This document shows positions 46,205 to 57,552 of a DNA stretch of 64,000 nt, piece after piece. The notes below the pieces were generated by a model. The model did no database searches and had not been told where the DNA came from. It saw nothing but the letters and a program-made list of their open reading frames with translations. Position 1 is the first letter of the stretch. Each line of letters opens with the position of its first letter. The stretch is from Vicia villosa (taxonomy: Eukaryota > Streptophyta > Magnoliopsida > Fabales > Fabaceae): positions 31,634,245-31,698,244 of the forward strand of contig NC_081185.1 of assembly GCF_029867415.1 (NCBI RefSeq), in the 5' to 3' direction. Made by a program: the position numbers and the translations under genes.

Positions 46205-47831
46205 GATACAAACAAAGGCAGAGTTTTTTTATATCAGTATATCTAGTCTCTGCATCATTGAGTACTCTACTTAAGTAATAAATGGCTCTCTCGATGCCAT
46301 TCTCATCCTCCTGGGCAAGCATGCTGCCTATTGTTTTATCTGATGCTGAAATGTATAGGCGCATGTGCTTCTTCCCATTTGGGGGAGATAGAATTGGTGG
46401 ACAAGTCAAGTATTGCTTTATCTGATCGAAAGCTCCTTGATGTTCAGCACGCCATTCGAATTTTCCTTGCTTAAGCCGAAGTAAAGGTGAGAAAGCTTGC
46501 GTGCGTCCGCTCAAGTTAGAGATAAATCTCCTTAAGAAGTTTATCTTGCCCAATAATGATTGTAGTTCTTTCTTCGTGGATGGGGACTTGGTTTCCCTAA
46601 TGGCTTTCGTCTTGTTCTGGTTAATTTCTATGCCTTTTTTGTGGACTACGAATCCTAAGAAATCACCTGCCTGCACAAAGAAAGCACATTTAAGGGGATT
46701 CATCTTCAAGCCATATCTCCTCATTCTTTCGAATGATTGGCTCAGATGATCGAGATGACTCATACCCGAGGTAGATTTTACCACAATGTCATCTATATAT
46801 ACTTGCATGAATGTTTCTATAAAGTCATGAAATATAGAATTCATTGCTCTTTGATAAGTTGCCCCAGCGTTTTTTAAACCAAAAGGCATCACAACCCATT
46901 CGTAGGTGCCTATTGCCCCTGGGCAACGAAATGCTGTTTTGGATACATCATCTTCTGCTATAAAAATTTGATTGTATCCCGAATATCCATCCAACATGCT
47001 CAAATACTCAAAACCTGCGGCTGAGTCTACTAGCATTTCTGCTATAGGCATGGGATACTCGTCTTTCGGAGTAGCTGCATTAAGGTCACGAAAGTCTATG
47101 CATACTCTTAATGAGCCATTCTTTTTAATTACAGGTACTATATTAGCAATCCACTCAACATACCTTGTAGTTCGGATAAATTTGCACCGTAAGAGTCTTT
47201 CGACCTCTGCTTTAATCTTCGAGTGAATCTCTGGCGCGAATCTTCTGGGAGTTTGCTTTATAGGCTTCTTCCCTTCTTTTATTGGTAATTTTAGTTCGAC
47301 TAAATCCCTTCCTAGACCAGGCATCTCATCATAGTCCCAAGCAAAACAATCTCTGTTTTCTTTTAGCATTTTGATGACCGTTGCCTTCAATTCTGGTTCT
47401 AGTTTCGCGCTGATATATGTTATCCTTTTTTGACCATTGTCTCCCAGGTTTACTTCTTCAAGTGGATCTTGGGCCAACATCTTTATATTCGACGCCATTG
47501 GGTCTTTTTCGAACCCCAAAGGTTCCTCATCGTATATTGCATCCAACCTTTGGTTTGGTTCTTCTCTTATGATCTCTTCGTCTGGAGTCGTGTGTTCAGG
47601 GAGTTCGAAACTCGCACGTATCTCCAATTCTGTTATTCCTTCTTTGGTTGAAACTGCATCTATCTTTGTATCTGATAGTTCGGCTTCGAGAGCCGCCTTC
47701 CTTTTGTTCTCGGCCACATAGGCCGAAATCTTTTCGAAGAACGAAGACTCAGACATGATTAATGTCATCGTCCCAGCCTGTTGGCCGTACTGTCGGATAA
47801 TTCTCCAATGGTGCTGTATCTGGTGGACCAT
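46205..47831 (-). pseudogene. pol: Family B reverse transcriptase and RNase H, 3'-truncated
   Basis: One open frame of 542 codons to the break. An N-terminal linker ends in FAWDYDEMPGLGRDLVEL. The RT core has CIDFRDLNAAT, SMLDGYSGYNQI, PFGLKNAGATYQRAM and the catalytic YIDD. It continues into RNase H (IGSMLAQEDENG, AIYYLSRVLNDAETRYTD). The reading frame is intact up to KLCLCLY, where the Ogre LTR begins, so the polymerase part could still be a good sequence sample of the family. It overlaps the gag-pro frame by 83 bp in a +1 relation, suggesting ribosomal frameshifting or re-initiation rather than a single frame. Confidence 0.92.
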
Positions 47832-50800
47832 CCATGATCTCTCTATCCCATTGGAATCCGTTTGGGTGTAAAGTTAAATAGTACAATGCGTTTTTATTTG
47901 GGGTATACATCTCTTCTGCAGCATGACAAGGGCCTATGTTTGCCAGGTTCCTGTCGAAATTGGTTTTGTTCACCTGGTTGACCTCAGCCATGTAGTAACT
48001 CTGATCACCTTCGATATTCTCCACTATACCATCTTCTCTCCAAATTGTCACCCTCTGATGCATTGTTGAGGGCACAGCTGCTACCCCATGAATCCATTCC
48101 CTACCAAGCAAAAGGTTGTAGTTTGCCTTTGCTGGTATAACCATGAACATGGTTGGCCTGGTAACTGAGCCTACTGTCAAATTGACTTGAACTACTCCCA
48201 GTGTTTGTCCTATTTTGCCTTCGTAGTTAGATAAAACCATGTTATGTGGCCTTATATCCGTATCGAACATACCAATTCTTTTTAGCATGTATTGAGGCAT
48301 TAGGTTCACTGCTGCTCCCCCATCAACTAGGACTTTATTTATGCCCACGTTCTCAATCTTAGCCCTGATATAGAGTGGCTTCAAATGATTTCGCATACCC
48401 TCATCAGGCCTTTCGAAGAAAGCATTTTGTTCTTCTACTGCACCGTTATTCAGCACATAGTAACACACAGGTTTGTGTTTTGCCATTTCTTCGATATCAG
48501 CCTCTTCACAGTCTTCTACTTCAGTTTCCTGATTAAACTCGTGAGGGAGTACAGAGACAACATTGCAATTCAAGTTTATAGATGACACTCCATCAGAGTC
48601 AAAATCATTTGTCATTCTATCCTCTTCTTTCCAAGAATTTGAACGCATCTTGTCTTCTTCATCCAAGAGTTTTTCAGCTTCGAACAATCTGCGTTCTACC
48701 GGAGGTTTGTTTGACTTTGCCCCCTGGTATGGGACTTGGTTGCTACTAGAGTCTCCAGCTTCTCTTGGCCTGTATTCCTTCTGAGCCTTTTTTATTCTCT
48801 GATGCCTTCTCCACTGGGACCGAGACATAGGATTTTTTCCTTTATAATTCTCCAATCGATACGCCTCTCGATTTGATCTTTGAAATTGTTTCCTATATGC
48901 CATTGCAGTTCTACCACCTTGGTCCCAACTTCGCCATTTGTTGGTTCTTGCATCAGCTTGTACCCACCTATCCCTTGGCGCATCTGCAGGGATTCTGAAA
49001 GTTACCCTTCGAGTTCTGGGGTGTGGGCTATCAGGCCTCTTTGTTGGAGTCCGTATGTCGAAACCGTACAGGTTGGGACGCAACCCCTGAGTTTCTTGAC
49101 TCATGTAGCAATACACACGTTCGAATGATCGTGCTAGCATTTCGTCATAGACTGCCCCACATCTTGGGCAGAGAGCAACTTCAGTGTTTTCTTTGTGGCA
49201 TCTGACCAAAAATCCTACCAAGCTTTCCTCCATCTTTGGGTACAGTTGTAGTAGGGGATTTGGCTCTCTTCCTGGGTGTTCCCACCTTTCGCGTCGAACC
49301 CTTTCGAAGTTGGCTTCGACCCTTCGATTCAGCATGATCGAACACCTTGGACACATCCATTGCTTACCACCATTTTTCTCGTGGCAATTCCAGAGATATT
49401 CTTTGAGGCTTTCGGTTCTTGGAGGAACTTCGATGCCCCCATTTTTCCTCGTCAGCCATGTCTCTAGTTCGCCAAATTCAGACACTGGTCGCCTGGCGCT
49501 AACCATGTTAACCGCTGCTGGAGGAACTTCAGAGATCTGGATTTTCTGGAGTTTCATCCTGAGGTCTTCAGTGGCCTCACTGTTTTCTTCAGTTATTTCT
49601 GTCTTGGGATATTCTTCAACAACAGTGTTGAAGACTATTTCACCTTTTAGGCTTTCAGTAGCCTGCTTTCCATTGAACATTGCTTTAGTCTCCACAACTT
49701 CGACTTCAGAAGCCTCCACCATGTTGATATCTTCTACCTCGCAGAGGCTAGCGTCAGCAATGTTTAGGGGATTGGTATCGACCCTCATATGACTCTTGGT
49801 CTTGTCAGCAAACTTCAACCTTCCATCATTGAGAGCATTTTGAATTAGATCCCTGAAAAGAAAACATTGAGAAGTTTTATGGCCTAAAAACCCATGATAT
49901 TTACAAAAACCTCTTTTCTTCCGTTGTTCCAACGGAGGAGTTTTTGAATTTGGAGGTAGTATCATTTGGCCATCTTTTACCAATAAATCAAATATTTCAT
50001 CACACTTGGTAATGTCGAATGTATAAGTTTTCTTAGGGAACCTATCATTCTTATCGTTTTCTACTGGGTTTTTTCCATTGGCAGGATTTAGCAATTTCCA
50101 GGCGTAGGGTGGCGCCTCTTTCAATTCAGCTAGGTCTATTTCGACTTCTTCAGGGCTATACGAGTTATTGAAAGACTCATCATCAGCGTCCTCGGCTTCG
50201 ACGTACGCTACTCTCTCTTTCTTATAACTTTTATTCGCCCTAACTTTTTCTGCCTTCAGTCGTTCGACTTGTCGAACCCTATCTGCTAATTGGGCCATGT
50301 CCCTAAGATATTGGGTATCTAGTTTCTTTCTTATTGAATAATCTAGACCACCTGCAGCCATTTCAACAAGTTCATGCTCTGGGACTGTTGTAAAACACCT
50401 TGATTTCAACAGACGGAACCTATTTAAATAATCATCAATTGTTTCTGTGAATTTTCTTTTAACACTGGCCAATTCCTTCAAACTTATCTTAGTTTGACCC
50501 ATGTAGAATTGCTCATGAAAAAGTCTTTCCAAGTATGCCCATGCATCTATCGAATTTGGTGGCAAAGTAGTAAACCAAATGAAGGCATTTTTTGTCAGCG
50601 AACTAGGGAAATACTTGATCCTTAAATCCTCGTTTCCCGCTAAGTCTCCTGCTTCTGTCAAATATCTAGCAATATGTTCCACCGTTGACTCATTAGTTTC
50701 GCCTGAAAATTTTGTAAATTTGGGTACCTTAGTGCCCCTAGGCAATTCTGTCTGCATGATATAATCTGATATAGGGGATGTATAGTTTGGACGCCTAAGT

Positions 50801-51870
50801 CCAGTACTAAGGCCATTATTAGCCATAACCCTTTCTATCATGGCAGTTAAGTTATTTTCTGTAGCCAGATTTTCTCTTCTGACTCTTTGAACAACCTCAT
50901 CTGGGTGTTCGTTCCTACCCACAATCCTTAATCTGGGTCGCTCCTCCTCCGTTTCTTGTCAAACGGGGACGGTTCTTTGATTTGAAGCTTCTAAGTTAAT
51001 TATTGGAGTTCCTTCGAACATCTCTGTTCTTCGTGAGGGGCCTACATCCCTAGTGGCTGTCCTAGATGACGGGACTATGTCTTGTACACGTTCTAAAATG
51101 GGCCTCTCTTCTTGATTCGAAGGCTATTTGTCTTTCCTTTTAGGTGGCGTTATTCCCATGAATTCTGCCATTCGATTCATTTGAGATGATATCTTTTGGA
51201 AAGTCTCCATGTTTTCTCTATTTGTAGTAGTAACATTTGCCATTAGTGGGCTTAAAACTGAAGTCAATTCTCTTTCCAAAACCCCTACCATATCATGGTT
51301 GCTTGCATCCATTTCTTGTCGAAATGCTGCTTGGTTATTTGTGGTAAAGTGAGGCACCTGAGTAGAAAAACCAGTGTTATGTGCACTTCGACCCACTGAA
51401 CTAACATTCGGTGAAAATGTCGCGTTGTTAGTTGGGGCATATATAGATCCTGCCCCTCGTACGCCTGTTCCATACGGGTATGGCATTCCATATGAACTAT
51501 TTGGCCTCCATTCGAAAGCAGAATTCGTGCCTTGACCATGCAAATTATTTGCAGCATTTGTCGAGGCAAACAATACGTCCTCTGCGCTTGTGGATGAGGG
51601 TGCGGTTGTCGACACTGAAACTGGAATAGTCCCTGAAGGCCCTGTATTATTTTCAGGCAAAGCCTTGGAATTATCTGCAGGTCTCGATCCATTTGGACCC
51701 GTTGCATCTCGTGTTCCTTGAGTAGAAGTCGAATTTGCCGCTCCTGATCCTGAACCTTGTGGGGGATCTTGATCACCCCCTGCACTGGCCGTAACGACCA
51801 TTTTCTTGTTGTACCTTCGTTTGGGAATCGGTTGTGCACTGTTCTTTAATTTACCGTTCCTAAGGTTCAT
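47749..51870 (-). pseudogene. gag-pro: Family B gag-protease polyprotein (two in-frame stops)
   Basis: It starts MNLRNGKLKNSAQPIPKRRY at 51870, 64 bases from the PBS. After a Ser/Thr/Pro-rich region there are stops at 51124-51126 and near 50957. The frame then runs on unbroken for over 1050 codons: gag core (KVPKFTKFSGETNES, FIWFTTLPPNSIDAW), CKYHGFLGHKTSQC, two motifs of the form CH(E/K)x-(W/L)(M/C)CPRC, a basic GKNPMSRSQWRRH region, and a retropepsin with VDGGAAVNLMPQY and LLGREWIHG. The active site is DGG in both copies of this family rather than DTG or DSG. Apart from the two stops the reading frame is intact. Confidence 0.9.
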
Positions 51871-51933
51871 ACAAGATCTTGATATTGTCTAGACAAAAAT
51901 AAAGCACTTGATTAAAACAATCTGCTTGACACT

Positions 51934-51951
51934 GTCCCACTGGGCGTGCCA
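51934..51951 (-). other. Primer binding site of family B (minus copy)
   Basis: The minus strand reads TGGCACGCCCAGTGGGAC, three bases from the LTR end, and is identical to the site at 9677-9694. Confidence 0.85.
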
Positions 51952-51954
51952 ATT

Positions 51955-52925
51955 TGTTTACGGTGATTTCCGGTAAACAACCGCTAGTCTTCCAAACTAT
52001 AATAAATATGATTTGGTTACTTGCAGGATCGACTAGATTGATCCTAGGACACATAGTCAAGAAGATTGTTATCAATGTTTATTCGAACCATATTCATTAT
52101 TTGTCTTCTTCAATAAGCGTTGTTCGATTAAAGAACAAATAGTCTTGACAATAAATGTGACTTCAATGGAAAGATAAGTAACATAACATAGAAAATTAAA
52201 AAGACTATTGAAACGTAAAGAATCTTAAACTGCAGAAATGTAAAAGACTTTGAAAGTAAATAGCATGAAAGTAATTCGAAAGTAAGTGACGTTAAAGTAA
52301 AGATACAGAAATGTAAATGGCAAGAAGTAAACGAAATGCAGTAATTCTGGAAGATAAAAACAAAAGATAATACACATGTATTAAAATGGTGGTGTCATAC
52401 GTACATTTTCTCAGCGAACTCTTTCTCTTAACGCTTGATACTTGAGTAAATATGTGAGTGATTTGTACAAAATGAACACACGGAATCCTAACATTAAGAC
52501 TCCTATTTATACTAGTTTCGACCTTAACGGTCCTATACTAATCTGCTGCCACGTTTCTCATAAAAACTCCTAGCGATGCCATCTGTTACTTGGACAGTTA
52601 CGAAACCGTCTTCGAATTTCAAATCTTCCCGCCTGAGTCTATCTTCGACGCGTGGCAGTGTATTAAACAAACACTACGAAAAAACACGCTAAGTAGTAAT
52701 ACTTGAATATATTTACAAATTCGTCTAAGTCCCCGAAGACACATACTTTTCACTAGCTTTCAGTATTCATTATCTTCATAGTGAACTTAGAAATATTTAC
52801 TCTCGAAGCATGACCATCAGTAGTCATTCTTTTATTTTTAAGGGATGGCCATCAGTAACCATCTTTCCTTCAATTTTCTACCTCTTCGAAGGATAAATAC
52901 TTCAAAACGAAATCTTCAGCCAACA
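51955..52925 (-). repeat. 5' LTR of family B (971 bp)
   Basis: The minus strand starts TGTTGGCTGAAGATTTCG (52925) and ends ACCGTAAACA (51955). A minus-strand TATAAATA lies near 52505-52512. It aligns over its whole length with 8742-9673 but with visible divergence and small indels. Confidence 0.87.
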
Positions 52926-54455
52926 AGACCATGTTGGAGAAGAGCCAAGTGTTGGAGAACCGGTAGTGTTGAAGGTGTAAACTCTGTTGGGGAGCCATAT
53001 CTTTTTCGGGACAAGAGCATTTGAAGATGATTACTCTGTAGAGATACGATCTTGTGAACCCGGCTCTGTGGGGAGACATGGGTGTCTTGAAAGTTGTCCC
53101 CAATATTACCACACCACTGAGTATTGGTCAAGATGTCAAACTGGACTTGCATAGATTTGCCCCTGTTAGTAGGAAATTTGAAAAGATTCGCCTCGCGAGG
53201 ACTTTATGAGATGTGCACTATGGGCGACATGCCCCTAGTAGTCATAGACCCAGGATAATGTCCCATGGTGTTTGGGAAGTAGCTTCAGATCTTCTTGGAT
53301 GCATGCCCCTGATTGTTTTGGCATCCTTGAGAGATTCTCGGAATCTTGACTTGATTGCCCCAGATTGATCGGGCAATAGTTTGAAACCCACTTGGGATGT
53401 ATGCCTTTTGGTTGTTTGGCATTTGAGAGATTCTTTAAATCTTGACTTGATTGCCCCAGATTGATCGGGCAATAGTTTGAAACCCACTTGGGATGTATGC
53501 CTTTTGGTTGTTTGGCATTTGAGAGATTCTTGGAATCTTGACTTGATTGCCCCAAATTGATTGGGCAAAACGTGCCATGCCCCTCGTATACGTAGGAGAC
53601 ATTGCTTCTTTGGAGTAATCTTTGTTGGTCGGGATAACTTTGAGTCACTAGTCATACCCTGTGCAAGTTCTTTCTGATGCTAACATTTGAAATTATGTAG
53701 TAGAATATGTTTAATAATGAATTCATGAGATGCAATGCATACGTCTGTCTTGAGTTTTGGAAAAACATTAAAACAAGAGATGTAAAAATGTGATATTTGT
53801 AAAAACATGCTATTTTTGTAGAAACGAAATACCGACTCAGCATTTTAGTAAACCTTAAGGAGTCGGGATACCTTTTTGGTGACAATATGCCTTCGAACTA
53901 ACCATGCTTCAATTAGGACTTTCAAGGGTTGTAACGTGGCTTGGTTCACAGTTTAAGAAACAAAGGATAAAGGCTCACAATTTTGTTGTACCCACCCCTC
54001 TTCGTGATGATCTTCAGTCCTAAGCTCAGTTAATTCAACTTATGCATTCAGGTTCCAAGAGACTTTTGGATTTGCACCTTTGATAATGATGATGGTTCAT
54101 AAGCAAAGAGAACTTTTGAGATGGCAGTCACTTCTTCCTTTTGGTAGTCACAACATTGTGTTGTTCAGGAATTTATTGACTTCTCTTTTTTTCATCTTTT
54201 TGATATCCCTAACTTTTGCCTGAACTGTCTATTTTGAGCTTACAGTCAGCAGGAAGCCTTGATTTTTGCCTAAGTCATTTTTTTGATTTTGACTTAGCAG
54301 GCTTTTCTTTGTATATATGTTTTTTCATTTTTTTTGAAAGATATTGACTGCCTTGCTTAATAATTGATGAACCATCATTGGCTTTTGATTGACATCTCCA
54401 ACACTTCTTTGATGTGTGCGGATGAACGCTTGTGATTGAAACCTTTGTTGAAAGG
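52926..54455 (-). mobile_element. Internal fragment of a family D element, minus strand
   Basis: The reverse complement aligns with about 59900-61200 of the family D element. Shared tracts include the CCCATGTCTCCCCACAGAGC region, GAGAATCTCTCAA with GGGGCAATCAAGTCAAG repeats, and the AACCAAGCCACGTTACAACC motif near 53925-53945. It has a tandem duplication (53375-53520). Family B inserted at its right-hand sequence and the younger family D copy at 54456. The open frames on the minus strand (53235-53655) come from the repeat and carry no domain. Confidence 0.8.
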
Positions 54456-57400
54456 TGTCATACCCCAAAATTTGCCCGCGCTTTTCAAGCTATTCAAAAT
54501 TATTTTTTAAAATTGAATTTTATAAAATATTTGGTCCATTTACAGTGATATCCTGAATTTTATAAATATTCGATTTTAAGTCTATTTTAAAATATAATGG
54601 TTTACTCTTAAATTATTTATATTTTAATAAATAGACAATGCTGACCGATGCTTCATATACTTTCAATTGATTTTTTATTTCGAACAAATAACATAGCACA
54701 ATTGGTAAGGAAGTAAGTTTTGCAAGTATAAGGTCCTGGGTTCGAATCTCAAATCTAACATTTTTCTCCTTTTATTAGTTTCTAACTATAATTATATTTT
54801 TATTTTTATTTTATTACAAAAAAAATAAGTTTTTTAATTATTTAATTTTATTCTTCGTTTTTTAAATTAAGCTTTTTTAAATATTCATTTATTTTAATTT
54901 TATTCAATTTTTATTTAAAAAATCACAAAATAATTAAGTATTAATATTAGCCTTATATTTAGTTTTTAAATTTTTATTTCGTATCATGTTTTATTATCAT
55001 TTAACTACAAAATCATAAACCATACAACTTTCCAAAACATTCTCAAGACAACATTTTCAAAAAATAAAAGGAAATTTATTATTAGAGACAAGGTCTTGAT
55101 GACAATTAACTTGCTCTTTGATACCTTTGAGACTATAAGAACTAACAATTCCTAATCCTATTCTGGACACCTCTTTCACCAATTTTCACATACAGTAGCC
55201 GCACCACATTCCTATATTCCAATCTTCTCTTCATTTTAACCACCAACAAAAACTTCATTCTCCATGAACCAATGAAGACTCACATACTAACCTCCCTCAT
55301 ATTTTTTGTCACGTAGAAAAGTCATAACCATATCCCAAAATAAATTTTCTCACCATTCTATCAAAAGTCATACCATGTCATTTTTATAAGTAATATCATC
55401 ACCAGCCAAAATTTCAAACATTCACCAAGTCTTTTTTTCTAGAAATTTTTCAAATCTATAACACAAAACTAATACTTTTATAAAACAGCCCCATCACCAT
55501 CTTTACACAACAACAACAACCATACATTTTCTAATCAAATTTTCATGCTAACCATGAAGGATGTTTTTATCCAAATAACCATGTTTTTATTGCAGCAGAC
55601 CCGAATACATAACAGCACAATCACTCAGAAGTGAAACAAAAAGCAGAGAAAGGAAAGAAGAAGAATCGGAAGCCAACACCGATGCGAGAAGCCGACATCT
55701 CCGACCACACTTCACGTCTCCACAACAATGCTCAACCGCGAGTCCCTGTCCACCGTGAGACGCTTCCGATCGTCAACAATGTCATCGCCGGCACCACATA
55801 TCCTGCGATCCAGATCCACCGTAAAATCTTGTTCCGGTAACCATCCCGTGCCTTTGATTATTTACTCTAAGATTTTGCTGGTGTAATGATTGAAATTGAA
55901 AAAAGCAACTTGTGTGTGTTATTTGTTGAATTGGATTTTGAGACAATGAAAGGAAGAGATTTTCATGATGGTTATCTTGTTTATGGAGATTAACATGGAG
56001 AGAGAAAGGATATCTCTTTTAAATGGTTACAAATTTTCTCTATGTTAATGTGTGATAAGTGTGGTTATTTTATTTTTATTTTTTTTAAAAGATTAGCATG
56101 GCATGTGTCAAGGAGTAATTCGACGTCTGTTGCAATTTGAAAAAAGTCATGGAATTAGAAACAACAAATGCAACGTACAGTTTATTGTCTATTAAAATTA
56201 TTGACAAATTTAAAGAGTGTGATGCTTTTTTTTAGTTATTTATTTCTTTTAATATTTATTTTTTTAGTTAATAATTGTTACTAACCTTTAGTTTTTAGTT
56301 TTTGGTAGTAAGTATATATATAATAATGAAAACACAAAAAAAAAAAAAATCTCTTTTATTGCATATTAATATTAAAAAATACAAAAAATATTTATTATTT
56401 AGTTTTAAGATGTCTTTTTGTTAATTGCTTGATTAATATTTGTCCGTATTTTCGCTATTTTCTCATCCATTATGTTATGCCTCGTTACTAACATTTTGTT
56501 TTGATTGCGAGAGACTATTTTGAGCAATTGTACTATTGCGTACATTCGCGAATTTCATCCTTGTATATTTACCATTTTATTTTTTTACAAATAATGTATC
56601 TGCTCATAGTTTGTAATAGCTTAAGTAGGATTTACTTTTCGCACTCCCTTATTATGTAAATCCTCCATCCCGAAGCCATGTAATAGCGTAGGACTTTAAT
56701 TTCCGCACTTTAATTTTCTGTACAAATATTAACTTTAGATGTATGTTAATAGGGTGTGTATGGTAAGACTAAAATTGGACATAGCTAACAATTAATTCAA
56801 GATAACATATTTGAAATTAACACACTTCGCACTCACTCACCCCTAGGGTACGCCTCTCTTGGTTGCCTTCGATTATAAGGTCGTGTCCCTCAAAATGTAG
56901 AGGTACCAATTAACAAAGGTCCCTCAATACAAAATCGTCATTAAGTCCCTCGATGACCCTTAACAGTTGCCTACGAGAAAGTGACGATCGTCCCTTCGAA
57001 ATTGCTAAAGGTACCTCTGCTTGTTGCCTTCAACGTCCATACGATGACCTCCAATGACCCGCACATCCAATGTATAGGACTACCTACCTTCAAATGGTAT
57101 GGATAGTACTATCGCCCAAGGAAAACTTTAAAGTATGGGAAGGACCTTTCGAACTTAGGGTAGGTAGCTCTTAAGTGCTTGCTCATAACAATTCAAATCA
57201 AATGCTTTTCACACACCTGTTTTCTAACATTGTCTTTTTAGACATTCTCAAAATCAAATCGTTTTTCTAAACACACACGACATCTTTCAAAACATTTCAA
57301 ACAAACAAAAGTGAGCTAAGCAATTAAGAGCCCATGGATAACCATGGATGCAAAGGGTGCTTACACCTTCCCTTTGCATAACCTACCCCCGAACTCAATC

Positions 57401-57529
57401 TCTTTTCAAAGAAGGTCTTTCCTGTTCTTTTATACCTTTCCTAATTGGATAAAATAAAAGTCGGTGGCGACTCTTGCTCACCGCAACATTTTGCTTGCGA
57501 AAATAATAAAGTCAGTTCACCGAGTTACA
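54456..57529 (+). repeat. 5' LTR of family D (3074 bp)
   Basis: It starts TGTCATACCCCAAAATTTGC and ends CCGAGTTACA, five bases before the PBS. It carries a tRNA-like module (54694-54749). A GC-richer stretch with a short ORF lies at 55631-55840. In U5 there is a GGGTGCTTACACCTTCCC block (57355-57372), and a PBS-like TGGCGACTCTTGCTCA with a small hairpin at 57461-57482. Confidence 0.92.
54694..54749 (+). other. tRNA-like A/B box module in the family D LTR
   Basis: TAGCACAATTGGTAAGG fits a pol III A box, and GGTTCGAATCT, 45 bp on, is a near-consensus B box. The same module is in the 3' LTR (63058-63112) with one substitution and one deleted base between the boxes. No complete cloverleaf is formed, so it is not called as a tRNA gene. 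Confidence 0.6.
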
Positions 57530-57533
57530 GAAC

Positions 57534-57552
57534 TGGCGACTCTGCTGGGGAT
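57534..57552 (+). other. Primer binding site, tRNA-Arg type (family D)
   Basis: TGGCGACTCTGCTGGGGAT. By my recall of the plant tRNA-Arg(ACG) 3' end this is complementary with a single mismatch. Confidence 0.85.

Larger units (their letters stand above)
46205..52925 (-). mobile_element. Tat-type element, family B, truncated copy (minus strand)
   Basis: From right to left it runs LTR (52925-51955), PBS (51951-51934), gag-pro (51870-47749), RT and RNase H (47831-46205), and is then cut off by an Ogre LTR. It is better preserved than the copy at 8742-13548. The right flank is AGACC (52926-52930). RNase H C-terminus, integrase and 3' LTR are missing. Confidence 0.88.

Noticed and set aside
47437..50764. 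Numerous plus-strand ORFs of 60-200 codons
   Set aside because: Antisense shadows of the family B gag-pro-pol frames.
53235..53655. Two overlapping 137-codon minus-strand ORFs
   Set aside because: Both are generated by a 90-bp duplication in noncoding family D sequence; the repeated peptide has no known fold.
54694..54749. True tRNA gene
   Set aside because: A and B boxes are present but acceptor and anticodon stems do not form; reported only as tRNA-like.
55631..55840. Lys/Arg-rich 69-codon ORF in the family D LTR
   Set aside because: Composition differs from the surroundings, but no TATA box, conservation or domain is visible, and it could not be compared because the 3' LTR ends at the window edge.
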